A program made the translations under genes and the position numbers. A stretch of 64,000 bases of DNA from Coptis chinensis (taxonomy: Eukaryota; Streptophyta; Magnoliopsida; Ranunculales; Ranunculaceae): assembly GCA_015680905.1 (NCBI GenBank), contig CM027380.1, positions 39,424,001-39,488,000 on the forward strand, written 5' to 3'. This document shows, piece by piece, positions 9,915 to 23,320 of this stretch (position 1 is its first letter; every line of letters starts with the position of its first letter). The notes under the pieces are model-generated. The model was not told where the DNA came from. It searched no databases and worked only from the letters and a program-made list of their open reading frames with translations.

Positions 9915-10890
9915 ATGAGATTAAGGTCAGGTAGAAGAAAAATGCCTAACGTAATCAAACGTCAACGTCAACAAACACGCCTATCTAGTATACCACTAAC
10001 TACACCTCTAGCTAGTATACCACATACTACACCTGATATAATGGCTGAAGAAAGAGAGTCTCCTCTCTCTGACTTTTACAAAGCCTTGAATGATAGCCCA
10101 AAATCTTGCATCATTCTTGCAGACCCAGTGGGGGATTTTCGAATCCCCCCAAATATATTTAATTTGTTACCCCCAAAAACCTTATTAGCACATGCATATG
10201 ATTGAACAAGTCCTTACCACATTCCATCACCCTACGGTTGGTGCTGAACAAATTAAACTGAGGGTGTTTCCTTTCACCCTAGCCAACAAAGCGGCGTCTT
10301 GGTTAACTGTCCAAGCGCCTAATTCTGTGGACTCATGGGCCAAACTTGTTCAACTATTTATGGAACATTTTTACCCACCATTGAAGACAGATGAAATGCT
10401 TTCCAAGATTCATTTTTTTCGATAGAATCATCATGAATCCTTTTCAGAGGCTTGGAATTGTTTCACTGACCTACTTATAGAGTGTCCACATCATAACCTC
10501 GCCAAAGACACGTTAGTTCGTGCCTTTTTCAAAGGACTGTTACACCACCATAAAGAGGTCCTTGACATAATGAATGGGGGTAGCTTCCTCAGTAAAGGAG
10601 CCTCAGAGGCTTATAAATTTCTAGAAGATCAAACAAAACGTAATAATAACTTTGGGGGTAGTGACGATATCTCCCGCTCGCTAGTTCTTCTTCAACAGTT
10701 AAGGCCGCCGGTATGTTTGAGATTAAACCTGATCCTGAGCTTAAAACTTTAATCGAATCTCTAACTAAAAAGGTATGTAGAAGCTATTTCTGTTTAACAA
10801 AAGCCTATTCTCGTCATGAATGTCAACTTTAATCCATGTAATTTCTGTTTGAGTCCTGAGCATCCTGACTCCTATTGTCCTCTCGCTTAT
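9915..10890 (+). pseudogene. A2 gag, 5' part (interrupted by element B)
   Basis: The start is ATG 9915, beginning MRLRSGRR, the characteristic N-terminus of plant Athila-type gag. The Retrotrans_gag core follows: LRVFPFTLANKAASWL, SWAKLVQLFMEHFYPP, then a stop where FFRQ is expected (10423), IECPHHNLAKDTLVRAFFKG, VLDIMNGGSFLSKGA. A zinc-knuckle-like CX2CX4HX4C (CNFCLSPEHPDSYC) lies near 10837-10880. A frameshift or deletion near 10190 removes the segment equivalent to FHGLDHEKPY in the sister copy. Element B is inserted at 10891, just after the knuckle, and the gene resumes at 26307. Confidence 0.85.
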
Positions 10891-11039
10891 TGATAAGCAC
10901 CCAAAACTGTAATATTAAACCCCGAGGGACATAGCATTTTGGTCGATTATGTGTTTAATAATCATGTACTAATTATATTTTCGCACTTTTGCGAGGTTTC
11001 CAATTAAAATGAAGATAGTGATAAAACATACATCAAAGT

Positions 11040-11590
11040 ACAGGAATACGGGAACATTTGGAGTTTCCCACTCGACCCCGTGAAGCCGAAGTTCAAAAGA
11101 ACGAGAACCGGTCGCGGGAACGGCCCACATATGAAGAAGCGACAAATTTCCGATGCTCAAATCGGATAAATCTAGAGCCGACATTGGCTAGTGAAGCCGC
11201 CAAGTACAAGAATCTGGGAATATTGGGAATTCACACTCAATCCCCGCGGAAGCCCAACAAAGCGACTAGAGCGAAGTTCCCAAAAAAGAACGAGAACCGG
11301 TCGCGAGCGGGCCCACATATAAAGAAGCGAGGAAACTTCCGATACTCAAATCGGATAAATCTAGGTGCCGACATTGGCTAGTGAAGCTGCCAAGTACAAG
11401 AATACGGGAATATTGGAATTCCCGGCCAATCCCCGTAAAGCCCAACAAAGCTTGACTAGAGCCGAAGTTTCCAAAAGAACGTAACCCGGTACAAAGACGG
11501 CCCACATACAAAGAGGCGTGAAACTTCCAAGCTCAAATCGGATAAATCTAGGTGCCGACGCGTTGGCTAGTGAAGCTGCCATAGCGACCG
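11040..11590 (+). repeat. Tandem repeat inside the B 5' LTR (period about 190)
   Basis: The phrase CTCAAATCGGATAAATCTAG recurs near 11156, 11346 and 11532, each followed by a GTGCCGAC..TTGGCTAGTGAAGC phrase and then AAGTACAAGAAT. Units also share CCCACATA and a GAAACTTCC phrase. The same array is in the 3' LTR at 24380-24925. It lies well upstream of the TATA box, in U3. Confidence 0.75.
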
Positions 11591-11942
11591 AGGCGACGAA
11601 CTTCTGCTATGAGGACAAAAGTAGTAAAACGCCAATTTCGGTAGCCGGAACGACACACTAAGTGGTGGACACTCTGCGAGCCCGAAGGCATGATGAGTCA
11701 GCATAGGCAGGTGGCAAATGATGGTTTCAAATTGATACCACCTGGCAAGAAAGAAGACACGTACCAATTCAAACCAGGTGGTTTGAATTGAAATTAGCTA
11801 ATAGACAAAACTTTAAACAGCTAAAAGACGAAAAGATAAACATATCAAAACAAAACTTTGATTCTCAAAGTTTTGAACAAATAAACCAGCTACCGGCCAA
11901 AAGCAAATTAAAATCATTCACGGATGGTCATCCTATGATACC

Positions 11943-11950
11943 TATAAATA
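11943..11950 (+). promoter_or_regulatory. TATA box of the B 5' LTR
   Basis: TATAAATA occurs in the context CATCCTATGATACC..TATGAAGGGG. It is identical at 25281-25288 in the 3' LTR. Confidence 0.6.
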
Positions 11951-12967
11951 TGAAGGGGTCGCCTTCATTATGAGGTCTTCAGCATATTAATGCTTTAGCT
12001 ACGTTTAGTTTTTCTTGAAGACTTACCTTACGCCATTTTATTTCAAAGCAGACTTATCTGATAAGTTATTTTACCCTTAATACGGTCATTTCTTTTCTTA
12101 TTAATTTCTGTCCTGCATTTATTTACTTAATGTATACAGCAAGTTTTATTATTCCTTCTATGATGATGAGCTAATCCCCCCCCTCAGGGGGAGGGTTATG
12201 CTGCTCGTGTGAAAATCCGGATTGACTCGTTAATATTCTAGAATCACTACTTAGGAATTAGGCATAGAATTAACATCCGTCCCAAAATGGATAGAGGAGC
12301 ACAAAGTTGGAGTGTCGATGCTCCAGGCCGATCAGCGTAGCAATCTAAAAAATGTCTGTAGCGCGACTCTCGGTGTCGAACTCTCTCTCCGATTCGTCCG
12401 GTGATGTGAACTTGTGCTAGGGAGCTGAAATAATATACTAGAGATGAGGTATTATCGAAACCCCTTATGCTAGTGAAATGCGACCTAGAGATGTGGGCAT
12501 GCACTAGGGATCAATATCGACGCCGTCTCGAAACGAGGCTAATTAGAGATGTAGTGATTTGGTAATAAAACTGTTGAAAAATGATTCTTTCATGAGCATG
12601 ATTAACTCTCTCCCTGTTTCTCTACTTTTGTTTACCTATATATAATCACCGTAGTAATTTATTTTATTTGCATTACCGTTATTTTAATTAAAACCAACTA
12701 AAAAGAAACCTAAAAATCCTACTCACTTAAAGTGTAACTCCGGTTGTGAACCTATCCGAGCCCTAAGGTTTGGACGATCCCTTTACTCGACCTATCCTAC
12801 CAATCCCGTGAGTAAGGTAACTTGACTAAAACATACGACTATACGGACGTTGGACTTTGGAGTTTGGACTTGGATATGTGGACCTCGGACTTTGGATTTG
12901 CGGACCTCGGACTTAAGGAATAAATGGCGAAAACCAATAAAAGCGTGTGTAAATATGTGTTTTATCA

Positions 12968-14163
12968 AAATGGCGCCGCGCAGACCGAAGGACTCGGACT
13001 TAACGTAATAACTGGAATACATCCATAAAAACCCCTCCCTTACCTCCTCATCTTTTTAATTTTCATTTCTTTTACAATACTAACTCTCTACCGTAATTTT
13101 TTCTACTAACAAATATCTGTGAGACAAGTTTTGTTTATTTTCATTAGCAGATCTAAGTACTCCGTAGGGAATTTGAAGTACTAAACGGACAAAAGAGTCT
13201 GGGACGAGACCGAATTAGTAAAGCACGTGAAACTAACCCGGAGTATCAACACTCGGTTTTCGTACAGCCACTTTCCTTTTCGATTACTTTTTTTTGGGCT
13301 CTTTGGTCCTGTTTTCTAGTAAGCATAAGCTTGGGAGTAGTCGCCGCTATACGAGGAATCGGGGCGCTTGAGGGTGTTTCAAACTCTTAAACTCCTCAAA
13401 CTTTGTCGAGGATATTATTTGCTATAACCTGTTTTACCTCGTATATTTGTATGTTGGCATGAGAACTATGTGCATGTAAAGGTGGTTCGTCATCACATAT
13501 TCACGTAACACAATTAATATGATTCGTATATATTTTGATATATGCGTAGCACCAAACCACTTGCTTAGAATATTTTTGTATGTGTATGTTACATCAATTC
13601 ACATACGCGGTATTCAATTGCATGAGTTCGTTCTTGACATTCCCCTAACTCACGTATAACTTACACATAGTTGCACTTATAGGTAATATAGATTTGGATG
13701 GGTAGACTTTCTGCGTAAACTAGTATATGTTAGTTAGTTTCTATTTTGGCATCTATCGTTTTTAATTGCATATTTCGTAATCAAGTCTCCATAATACACT
13801 AATCACGTAAAAAAAAAAATTAAAAAAATTAAAAAAAATCATAGTAATTAAAAACTTCATCTAAATCATCTTAATAACACCCCGCATAATACACCATCAT
13901 AAATCATCATCCTATTCCATCAGTGCCTAGGAAACTTGAAAAAAATTGAGGTTGCCTAATTAAGGAACGTGCTAGCACGAACAACCTCCCCTCAATTCTC
14001 TCGGGTAAACGGCTGGCCGGAATATTCACACGTTATCCTAGCTTCCGCTTTCGAAGTTAGCGGCATTTCGGGGAAGGCGTGCTTCAACTTCCTCCTTCCT
14101 AACTTCTAAAAACTCCGGTCATTATTCGTTCCTTATGAGCACTAAATTAAAATCCATATTTGT
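12968..14163 (+). other. B primer site and gag leader
   Basis: TGGCGCCGCGCAGACC starts three bases after the LTR end. Its first eight bases equal the tRNA-Asp primer site, then it diverges. The following 1.2 kb is AT-rich, with an A-run near 13809-13848, and has no credible ORF. It differs from the A2 leader: the GC-rich 76-base repeat is not seen. Confidence 0.6.
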
Positions 14164-15614
14164 ATGAGACTACGGTCCGGTAAACATAAGGAATTAGAAC
14201 TTACATATCATCGTCGAAAATACAAGAAACAATGTTTATGTTATCTCCTAGGCATAGTTCCTCCTCCGTAAATCAACCTCGTCAAACATCTCCGTTTCCA
14301 TTATCTCCTTTAATTATGGTGAAGAAAATCTCACGGTCGAGAAACCCCTTTCGATTTCTATCGCCCTACGGGAAGGACACGCTTCTGCATTAAACTTCGA
14401 TCGCGATTGTAGGTGATTTTCAGATTCGCCAAACATTTTCGATTTGTTACTGTTTACCATGGTTTAGACCATGAAAAACCGTACAATCATCTTCGTCGGA
14501 TGCAAAAAGTAGTCACCACTTTCCGCCATCCGACCGTTACCAACGAACAAGTCTTGCTTAGGTTGTTTCCCTTTACCTTAGCTGATAAAGCTTCAGTTTG
14601 GCTCGCCGGACAAGCACCACAATCCATTGACACATGGGCCAAACTTGTTCAAGCATTCATGATAAAGTTCTATACTCAGAAGAAAACTACAGAAATGCTT
14701 CAAAAGATTCAATTCTTTCGCCAGCACCCCCAGGAATCCTTTTCGGGCGTGGAGCGATTTATTGATCTACTTCTCGAATGTCCCCATCATCAACTCGACA
14801 CGCTGTATTAGTCCGTTCATTCTTTAATGGTCTCTCTGACCATCAAAAGGAAACATTAGATATCATGAACGGCGGTTGTTTCATGGACAAGGGCGCTACT
14901 GAAGCATACACTTTTCTGGAGAAACAGGCCTCACGAAGCACCTATTGGGGTAACACTGATTCTTCTAGATCTTCTAAAGACACTCCTACCAAAGTTACGT
15001 CTATGTTCGAGGTCAAACCCGATCCGGAATTAAAAACTCTAATCGAGTCCCTAAACAAAAAGGTCGATGCTCTTTCGGTACAAGTAAATGAACAAAAACC
15101 CAAACAGGTCATGGCTGCCAACGCTTCCCCATGCCCTCTTTGTTTAAGTCTTGAGCACGCCGATTCTTATTGTCCTTTGGTATACGAGTGTCCTCCCCAA
15201 CCTTCTGAAGAGGTTTGTGTTTTCAACATCCCTAACGCACCTTGGCGACAACATCCGAATTTAGCTTGGGCACCCCCTGTCCAACAACAAGCTACTTCAG
15301 GTGGCAACAACGTTCCTGTACGACCACCCGCGAACTACAATTCCTATCGTCAAGGAAATCCTCCACAATTTCAGCAAGGGCAAAGTAATTTTCCCAACAA
15401 CGCAAATATGGGATACCAAAACAACCGCAACCTTGTTCCCGCTAACCAAGGATATGGCTACCAAAATCAACCCGTGAATAATAACCGTGAACTAGTTCCT
15501 GCTGCTCCCTTAGCACAATCCACAGCCGATAAAACGGCTGAAACTTTCCTGACATACATGAATCAACAGAATCAAATCCTAGCTTCTATCCAAGCCCGGT
15601 CTCCCGGTTGTTAG
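14164..15614 (+). pseudogene. B gag
   Basis: The start is ATG 14164 (MRLRSGKHKE). The frame is lost after about 35 codons and recovered before YHGLDHEKPYNHLRRMQKVV. The gag core is well kept: FRHPTVTNEQVLLRLFPFTL, DKASVWLAGQAP, TWAKLVQAFMIKFY, QKIQFFRQHPQESFSG, LECPHHQL. A frameshift near 14805 precedes LVRSFFNGLSDHQKETLDIM. The zinc knuckle CPLCLSLEHADSYC (CX2CX4HX4C) is intact at about 15131-15172. An N- and Q-rich tail follows and ends at a TAG. It is close in sequence to the A-type gag, which supports a common lineage. Confidence 0.85.
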
Positions 15615-16806
15615 CTTCGGGATAAGAGTCAAAGGCGTGTTCCCCGGCCAAGCGGTTCCAAACCCTAAGCCTACAAAACACCGCCTTTGAACTCAACAAT
15701 GCACCGGGACCTAGTAATCAAGCGGGGGTGAGGTAAATGCCATTACCACTCTTCGTTCGGCGAACCATCGACAATAATGCATTATGCGGACGAGGAATCG
15801 ACGGAAGTCACGACCGACGCCCTTCCAACTCCTACCTCGCAACCTATAACGGACGAAGTTGTACCATCAAAATCTACACCTACGCCCCTAGGAAAAGATA
15901 CCATCGATCCTTATATCGCGATTCCGTCCAAAAGCTCCGTTCCCCGCCCGTTTGGTAAAGAACAAACATGACGAACATTTTGATGAGATCCGTGAAACCT
16001 TCAAAAATTTGACCATAAACTTACCTTTCCTAGATGCTAAAGCATTTGCCTAAGCATGCCAAGTTTTTGAAGGACATGTGCACCACCAAACGGCGTCACG
16101 AATGTATCTCAAAAGCGTTCCTCACTGAGCGGTTTCCCTCGATTACCACTACTAATGGTGTGGTAAAGTACAAGGACCCGTGTCGAATTAACCGTACCAT
16201 ACGCGTTAGGCGACAAGTATACCGCATTCTTGACTTTTAGACCTAGGTGCCGGTGTTAACCTACTTCCCTACTACTTATTTAAGCGGTTAGGTCTTCATG
16301 AATTGAAACCTACCAATATGACTCGCAACTTCGCGGATCGCTCCATCAAGTACCCAAAAGGCATAGTAGAGAACGTTATAGTAAAGGTCTAAGATTTTTA
16401 CTATCCAGTTGATTTTGTCATTCTAGATACTGAAGTAGCCTGTGACTCCATCCCTATCATCTTGGGACGTCCTTTCCTTGTAACTGCCAACGCTCTCATA
16501 AATTGTCGGGACGGTTCAATGACATTGTCTTTCGGGAACCTTTCTGTCGAACTCAACGTGTTCAAATTAATGAAACAGTTTCCCGATCCTATAATGGAGG
16601 GCGAGATTAGCTTGGTTGATAGTCTGGAACATGATTATTTCGCAAACTCTTTTCCCCCAGACGAGATACACCAATTTCTTTCTTTTGATAATCCGGAGTT
16701 TGACGATGACTCGTACATAAGGGATGTCCATGCATTATTAGAGTCAGTACCACTAATCCTTGATCCCCAATCCTCCAACTCCGGATTTAAAACCTTTACC
16801 CCCTGA
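15615..16806 (+). pseudogene. B protease region
   Basis: An aspartic protease is read in shifting frames. LDLGAGVNLLPYYLFKRLGL holds the catalytic DLGAG-type motif (near 16237-16290). It is followed by ADRSIKYPKGIVENVIVKV, a stop, then DFYYPVDFVILDTEVACDS and the flap-distal ILGRPFLVTANALINCRDG. The next segment (PDEIHQFLSFDNPEF) leads towards RT. At least three frameshifts or stops are present. The ILGRPFL and INCRDG phrases match those of A1 and A2, allowing direct comparison. Confidence 0.8.
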
Positions 16807-17860
16807 TTTGAAGTACGTGCATCTCGATCCCGATGGTAGTCACCCTATAATAATTTCTGCTCACTTGACTTCTGAGGGCGAAGAGGCACGCGTTTGATTC
16901 ATGTCATTCGTGAACACCGCTCATTTATCGGATGGTCCTTAGATGATATCAAGGGAATAGACCCTAGCATATGCACGCATCGTATACATCTTGATGGCGA
17001 CACAAAGACATCACGAGAACCACAACGCCGCCTTTAATCCCGCCATGAAGGAAGTAGTGAGAGAGGAAGTTCTACGTTTACTTGATGCGGGTATCATATA
17101 CCCTATCTCGGATAGTGGCGGGTTACTCCCGCCCACGTTGTTCCAAAAAAAGTCCGGCATTCAAGTTGTGCAAAATGAAAGTGGTGAGTGCATCTCCACT
17201 TTCGCGTTCCTTTGAAATGGAGAATTTGCATTGACTATCGAAACTTAATGCGAGAACCGTAAAGATCACTTCCCTCTCCCGTTCATTGACCCGGATGCTA
17301 GAACGCGTTTAGCGGTCATGCCTACTACTTTGTTTTCTTGATGGCTATTCGGATACTTCCAAATTGTCATCGATCCCGCCGATAAAGAAAAAGACAACTT
17401 TCACGTGTCCCTTTGGAACCTTTGCATACGCATCGAATGCCTTTTGGTCTTTGTAATGCCGAGGCACTTTCCAACGCTGCATGCTTCACATTTTTAGTGA
17501 TATGGTGGAAGCGTTATATGGAAGTATTCATGGACGACTTTTCCATTTACGGAAATTCCTTTGACGAATTGTTTATCCAACCTTTCTAAAGTATTATTAG
17601 CTTGGCGTTGCGAAGAGAAAAATCTGGTACTAAATTGGGAGAAGTGTCATTTCATGGTTACCAAAGGACTTGTTCTAGGTCATATTGTTTCAAAAGGCGG
17701 GATAGAGGTTGATAAAGCTAAAATTGTTAAAATTTCTTCGCTACCCTTTCCACGCCGCGATTCGGGATATCCGTGCCTTTTAGGCCACGGCGGGTTTCTG
17801 AGGAGATTCATTCGGGATTTCTCTAAAGTTGCTTTCGACCCTTAACCAATCTCTCGCTTA
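16807..17860 (+). pseudogene. B reverse transcriptase
   Basis: This is a decayed Ty3/gypsy RT. Motifs in order are HVIREHRSFIGWSLDDIKGI (tether), MKEVVREEVLRLLDAGIIYP, RIDYRNL, then MEVFMDDFSIYG with the catalytic MDD (near 17518-17553), LVLNWEKCHFMV and GLVLGHIVSKGGIEVDKAKI. Several frameshifts separate these blocks. It is the RT of the only pol-bearing Athila element here, and A1 and A2 have no counterpart between protease and env-position ORFs. Confidence 0.85.
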
Positions 17861-18355
17861 AGGATGCAGATTCGACTTCAATTTCAATTGCAAACAAGCT
17901 TTTGATACTCTAAAACCGCTCGACTACGGCTCCTATCATTCAACCCCCGATTGGTCTCAACCATTCGAATCGATGTGTGGCGTTAGCGACTTTGCTATTG
18001 GTGTGTGCTAGGCCAACGACGTGGCGACAAACCCGATGTCATTTACTACGCTAGTAAAACTCTTAACGACGCTCAAGCGTAATTATACCACAACCTGAGA
18101 AAGAGTTCCTAGCTGTTGTCTATGCTTTGGATAAGTTTAAGCCCTACCTAGTTGGAACATCGACCATAGTATATACCGACCATGCCGCAATTCGGTACTT
18201 TTCGCGAAAAGGGACGAAAACAACGATTGTTCCGCTGGATCCTTCTCTTACAAGAATTCACCCTGGAAATCAAAGACAAGAAAGGAACTGAAAATGTCGT
18301 AGCCGACCATTTATCAAGGCTAGTTGGTGACATCGATAGTGATTTTGAAGCTATC
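17861..18355 (+). pseudogene. B RNase H
   Basis: The order is [48 protein letters not shown], then [20 protein letters not shown] and [10 protein letters not shown]. This is the usual gypsy RNase H, with the catalytic Asp of TDH kept. Frames change at least three times. Confidence 0.8.
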
Positions 18356-18499
18356 GGTGATTCCTTCCCAGATCGAATACTTGTACTCTATTTTCTCATC
18401 CCCATGGGTGCGGATATCGTTAACTACCTAGTTCTTGAGGAAGTCCCCTCCTTTTGGTCACGCCCCGATCATAAAAGTTCTTATCCATCGTAAAATATT

Positions 18500-19655
18500 A
18501 TTTCGGGATGGACCCTACCTCTTTAAGTATTGTTCGACCAACTCATTCATCATTTGCATTCGATTGGGAACACACCGACGTATTATCCTTTTGCCATGAA
18601 CAATCTTGCGGAGGTCATTTCAATGGAAAGAAAAACTGCGGCCAAGGTGTTACAATGTGGTTTTCTTGGCCTACCCTTTTTCGCGATGCACACCTAACAT
18701 TGCGCGAGCTTGCATTTCGTTGTCAACACCTAGGTCGAATTACCAAACGAAATATGATGCCCCTAAATCCTATCTTGATTGTGGAAATTTTTAATGTTTG
18801 GGGCATTGATTTTATGGGACCCTTCCCTATTTCTCAAGGTTTTCTATACATTTTAGTCAGCTGTAGACTATGTGTCCAAATGGATTGAGGCACTTTCGAT
18901 GTCGCTCAAATGGCCATAAGACTGCCGTGAGATTTGTAAAGAAAACATTTTCTCGTTTTGGTGTTCCCAAAGCTATCATCGATGATGGGGGTACACATTT
19001 TTGTAACAAATTTTTGGGTTTTAATGAAAAAATATGGAGTTACTCACAAGGTTGCTACTCCATACCACCCACAAACGAATGGCCAAGTGGAAGTCTCCAA
19101 TGAGAGAGATAAAGTCTATTCGAGAAAACTGTCAACCCATCAAGAAAGGATGGTCTCTCCGCTTTTATCGGATGCCTTGTGGGCATACCGAGCAAACATT
19201 TAAGACACCTATAGGGATGTCTCCTTACCGCATTGTTTTGGAAAACCTTGTCATCTGCCGGTTGAACTTGAGCACCGTGCCTTTTGGGCCATCAAAAGCC
19301 TCAATTACAATATCATCGAGGCAAAAGAGAAGCTTAAAAAACGCAATTAAATGAGCTAGAGGAGATTCGAGTGATGCTTATGATCTCTCGAAATCCTACA
19401 AAGCTAATATGAAAAAAGAGTGCACGACAAGCACATTTTTTGCGTAAGGATTTCAAAATTGGCCAAAAAGTTTTCTTTGCATAACCCGATTACACATCTT
19501 TCCGGTAAATTGAAAACACGATGGTCCGGTCCTTTCATTTGTCGGTTTGTGAAACATTATGGGGCAATCTCTTTGCTTAATCCAAAAGATAACGGTGAAT
19601 TTCAAGTCAATGGGCAACGCCTAAAACATTACCACAATTACGCCACCGGATGTTG
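18500..19655 (+). pseudogene. B integrase
   Basis: The zinc-binding region is eroded (HEQSCGGHF). The catalytic core keeps WGIDFMGPFP (first Asp), a DDGG..F block in another frame (second Asp, near 18980) and [16 protein letters not shown] (Glu). The C-terminal part ends with GKLKTRWSGPFI, VNGQRLKHY and a TGA near 19654. Frameshifts occur about every 100 to 200 bases. Confidence 0.82.
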
Positions 19656-21474
19656 AGCGGACTCTTCTTCGAATCCGATACACCGACTAGATAGATCGGC
19701 CCCGCGTGCTTTCGATCCCCTGTTCTATATAGGGTACGCCATTTTGGTAGCCGGGCCATCTTCTATCTTATGATCTCCAAAGTTCTTTGAGGTGTGTGGT
19801 TGCAAGTTTAACCTTAGTCCACGAAAACTCTTTTTTTAAGGCGAGTATAAATGTCTTACGCGACCACGAGCAAAGCGTGCTTTTCAAGAAACGATGGGTA
19901 CCTAAAATTTCACCTCCTTCCTTCTCTTCCCTTTTCTACTCTCTACCTCGTGAACTTCAGCTAATCATTTGGTGTAAGTCTCACTCATCACTTAATAGGA
20001 AATGGTCGTAGTTCTTTTGCTCATAAACGACGTCTTGTGAAGATGATGGTGGTGTATGCATTGCCAAACACCCTTTCGTCTAGGCCGGACTTCCTATCCG
20101 ATACTAGCCGGTTTAAGGTATACTTTTGTCTAACACCCACCGCGGGATAATCTTTCGCCGCCATTTCTCCCGGGATGGGATTCGTCTTGAGAATCGACAT
20201 TAAAAGACTTCGATTCGTCTTGAGGATCGGCGTTAAAAGACTCACCTTGTAAATATGTTTATTTTGTTACCTTTTCCCTTTGCATTAAGTTTTGCACAAA
20301 GGGATTCGTGTAAAACCTCAGATGTTGCATACTTGGAACACAAGCGGGCAATGGATTCCACCGGACCAACCCTATAATTGGTTACTTTGAGTCCCAGGGG
20401 CGGTTTGAGGATAGCCAGGATGTAAAAAGGGCAATTCTATTAGACCAGAAGCGGCGACGCGGTCCGGGATGGTACCGAATCCTGCCCTAACCCCATAATA
20501 CATAGAGGTGAAGCCCAGTCCGGGCTGGATTGGGTTAAGCTCGAGCCGACATACGACGGTTGTCTATGATTTAAGATGGTGACTCCCCTGGACATCCAGT
20601 GTTTTTCACGTATATCTCCCTTGTATGTAAATAAAACCCTTAAAAAAAAAAAATTGTGACTTTCAAGAATGACTCATACAATTGGATAGAATTTTTCGTG
20701 CTGATCGTTTCGATATCTCATTCGTCCAATTCGGAGTCCAAACGAGTCATGGGTACGCATTTAGATTTTTAGGTTTAAATCAGGCTTTAGGCTTGATTTG
20801 GGCTTCGAGAAATTTTTTGGCCCAACCCAAATATCGATTTCTCGACCCATTTAAACCCAAACAACCCGATAACACGCATCACTATTCCACGATTCGTCTT
20901 CCTAAAAAACCGGATTCTGGAACCTCGACGTTGCAAAGAACCATGTCGGTGCAGGAACCAACGAAGATTGTTCCACCGACAACATCTTTACTGAAAATGC
21001 CTTATGCAACGTATTTAATCCCATGGAAGGGCTTCGCTTAATTCAACAAGGACTGATGACATTATTCAAACGTCGTAACATTATTATCACCGGCCTTCTT
21101 GAATTTCGGGACCTGCGGACAATAAGCGAAGAGGAACAAGCACAATTCTTGCCGCAACCACAACCAATTCTTGGCAAATCACACTCTCATAATGGAGAAC
21201 CACGCCGAGATTTACCAGACAGAAAGCAAAATGTTGCAACAGGCTGTTACACGGATTGACGGCATAGAGAATCTTATAAACGGATTCCTCCCACATAAGG
21301 ATCCTCGCCGTTACTTGGGCCAATAAAACAATTTAAATTTTGCAATTTTATATTATTTATCATTTTCTTTTTAGTTTTTAATTTTCATATGGTGATTTGT
21401 TTTTACTTAATTATTCTCATCATGCTCTACTATTTGTTTATCCTTGTCTAAACAGGTCACATTTTTTTCACAGA
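19656..21474 (+). other. B spacer between integrase and the env-position ORF
   Basis: No protein is recognised. ORFs of up to 119 codons at 20682-21041 and 78 codons at 21023-21259 have no motif I can place and may be chance readings or parts of an eroded env-like ORF (the counterpart of A-type ORF Y). An A-run at 20641-20653 follows AATAAAACCC. Two AG acceptors with T-rich tracts (near 21455 and 21473) lie just before the next ATG, so the downstream ORF could be expressed by splicing. Confidence 0.5.
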
Positions 21475-22442
21475 ATGGAAGCTCCAAAGATGATTCCAGA
21501 ACAATCTTTCCATTCCTTACTAAATTCTCCGGCATATGGACATCTTTTCAGAGACTACATCACTCAAGTTGGATGGAACTCTCTCATTCTACACCCGGAG
21601 CGGACATACTCCCCGAGGTTTGGCAAATTTTACTTTTATAATAACATGGAAGATCTACCACCGGTCGGGGTTTCCGTTGAATGGGTTTTACACTACGTAT
21701 TGGTAACACCCGACACGCCTTTATGAGCCAACGGTGGCTATGGCTCGGACCTTCCTCCTCTTCAGCCGGATCTCCCCATCCAATACATGATAGAGAATGA
21801 CCTTAATGACTACTCTAGGGAAGATTTTGCTGCCGCCACGGCGATGGCCTTGCCCACGCCAAAGAACGTGCGCCGGCGGCCGATGGCCGAATTCACTATT
21901 CCACTAGCGGTATGACCATGAATGTGGGAACCGCCATGCTATTTATTCTTCGAACATCATGGGAGATTGGCATTTTTCCACGGCATCAAAGGCGTGTAAG
22001 ACATTCCATGCAATGGCCCAAAGAACGTACCACCTTCGACATTCTGAGAACTAGTAATTGAGAATCTTAAGAAGGCTCGGTCTTTTCGGCAAGATTACAT
22101 CACCCCGCCGATTCTGAAAGATGCGGGATAGTGAGGACATATTTCCCTCGAGTTTGCAGCCACCTTTCAAGACGGGTAAAGGTCGACTCTATGTGTCCAA
22201 CAAACAAGATAATTCGTTCTTTTGCGATTTGGGACATGGACCGCCCTGCAAGGTATCTTAAGAAAGTTCGTTCTTTCCCTAATGATGATAAAATGATAGC
22301 TCATCTAGACAATGCAAAGAAAAGGAAGTGGAGTGAAGTCCGGAAAGCTATGATAGATTGGCGGGATCTTGAAGGAATGGCATTTCTACGAGGGGACGAG
22401 GCAAGGAAGGACTATCCCCGGTTCAAAGGTGGGGCAATGTGA
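21475..22442 (+). pseudogene. B env-position ORF (Z-like)
   Basis: ATG 21475 begins MEAPKMIPEQSFHSLL, followed by YGHLFRDYITQVGWNSLILH and YSPRFGKFYFYNN. The C-terminal part has IRSFAIWDMDRPARYLKKV and KWSEVRKAMIDWRDLEGMAF. The layout parallels ORF Z of A1 and A2: the EQSF start, a FR..I...GW..L block, YSP..FYFY, IRSF and KW...I..W. The frame is broken several times. It may belong to the plant ATHILA ORF-1 type of env-position proteins, judged only by position and overall pattern. Function is unknown. It follows a T-rich acceptor-like site. Confidence 0.6.
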
Positions 22443-23320
22443 GTTGATGCATGTACATATTTGTTTTATGTTTTGATGTGAAATAAATAAGTGACCTAAC
22501 AGTGTGCTCCTCTAACAGTGTGCTTCTACTTTTATGATGTATAATATATAGTGTGTTACAATAAATTTCTGTGGAAGATGTCAGCTTTATTTTTGCTCAA
22601 AGCCTCTCAGGTATACTCTTTCTTCCTCTTAACACTTTGAGGACACAGTGTCCGACTGTTTGGGGGTGGTGAGAACCTTTTGCAAAAATTAGGCATGCAT
22701 AGTTGTACATAGTTACTTAATGTCTAAATAAACGTATTTAGTGACAAATTCTCGTTTCTCTTTATATGATGAAAAATATTTAGAAATCTCACCCTAGTAT
22801 CAAAATTAGGACTTGTTCTTAGAAACTTAATTTAATAAGTATGCAATAGTTTTTACATCTTTTCATGAGCATTCACGACCGACTATCATTAAATGTACAC
22901 AATGCTAGTAAGTTCTGACGGGACCGCGGTTAGACAACTTAGTTTCCATATCCCGTAAGAATCTAACCAAAAGCCTCAAAATATATGATATATGAGTAAT
23001 GACACAGAGGAGTAGTTCTTCGAATAGAGAAGTTCACACGCCTACTTACTTGATCACTACCCAAATCCTAGGCTAGAATTTAGGCATTCTTTGGATCGAT
23101 ATAGCCAAAAATTCGCGACTGTAATTTTTTTTTTTTTACCGCTTAGTTGCCCATTTGAACCATTCATTAATCCTTTCTACTTCACCAATAAAATCATTAC
23201 CCATCTAGTAACCACAAATAAATAAGCCTACCTAGATGATAAGTATGAGAAATAGGATGAAGTGCGAGAAAAATGAAGAGAAAACCTATGCAAAATCAAA
23301 ATGGGTTACTGCTTCGTTTG

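Larger units (their letters stand above)
10891..12967 (+). repeat. B 5' LTR
   Basis: The LTR is 2077 bases. A tandem repeat of about 190 bases lies at 11040-11590. The TATA box TATAAATA is at 11943-11950. It differs from the 3' LTR mainly in short GC- and CG-containing blocks, while AT-rich stretches are identical over long runs. It shares only its outermost bases with the A-type LTRs. Confidence 0.9.

Noticed and set aside
20682..21259. Two overlapping frames of 119 and 78 codons in the B spacer
   Set aside because: No recognised motif and no counterpart at this place in A1 or A2 could be aligned by eye; kept only as a possible eroded env-position ORF.
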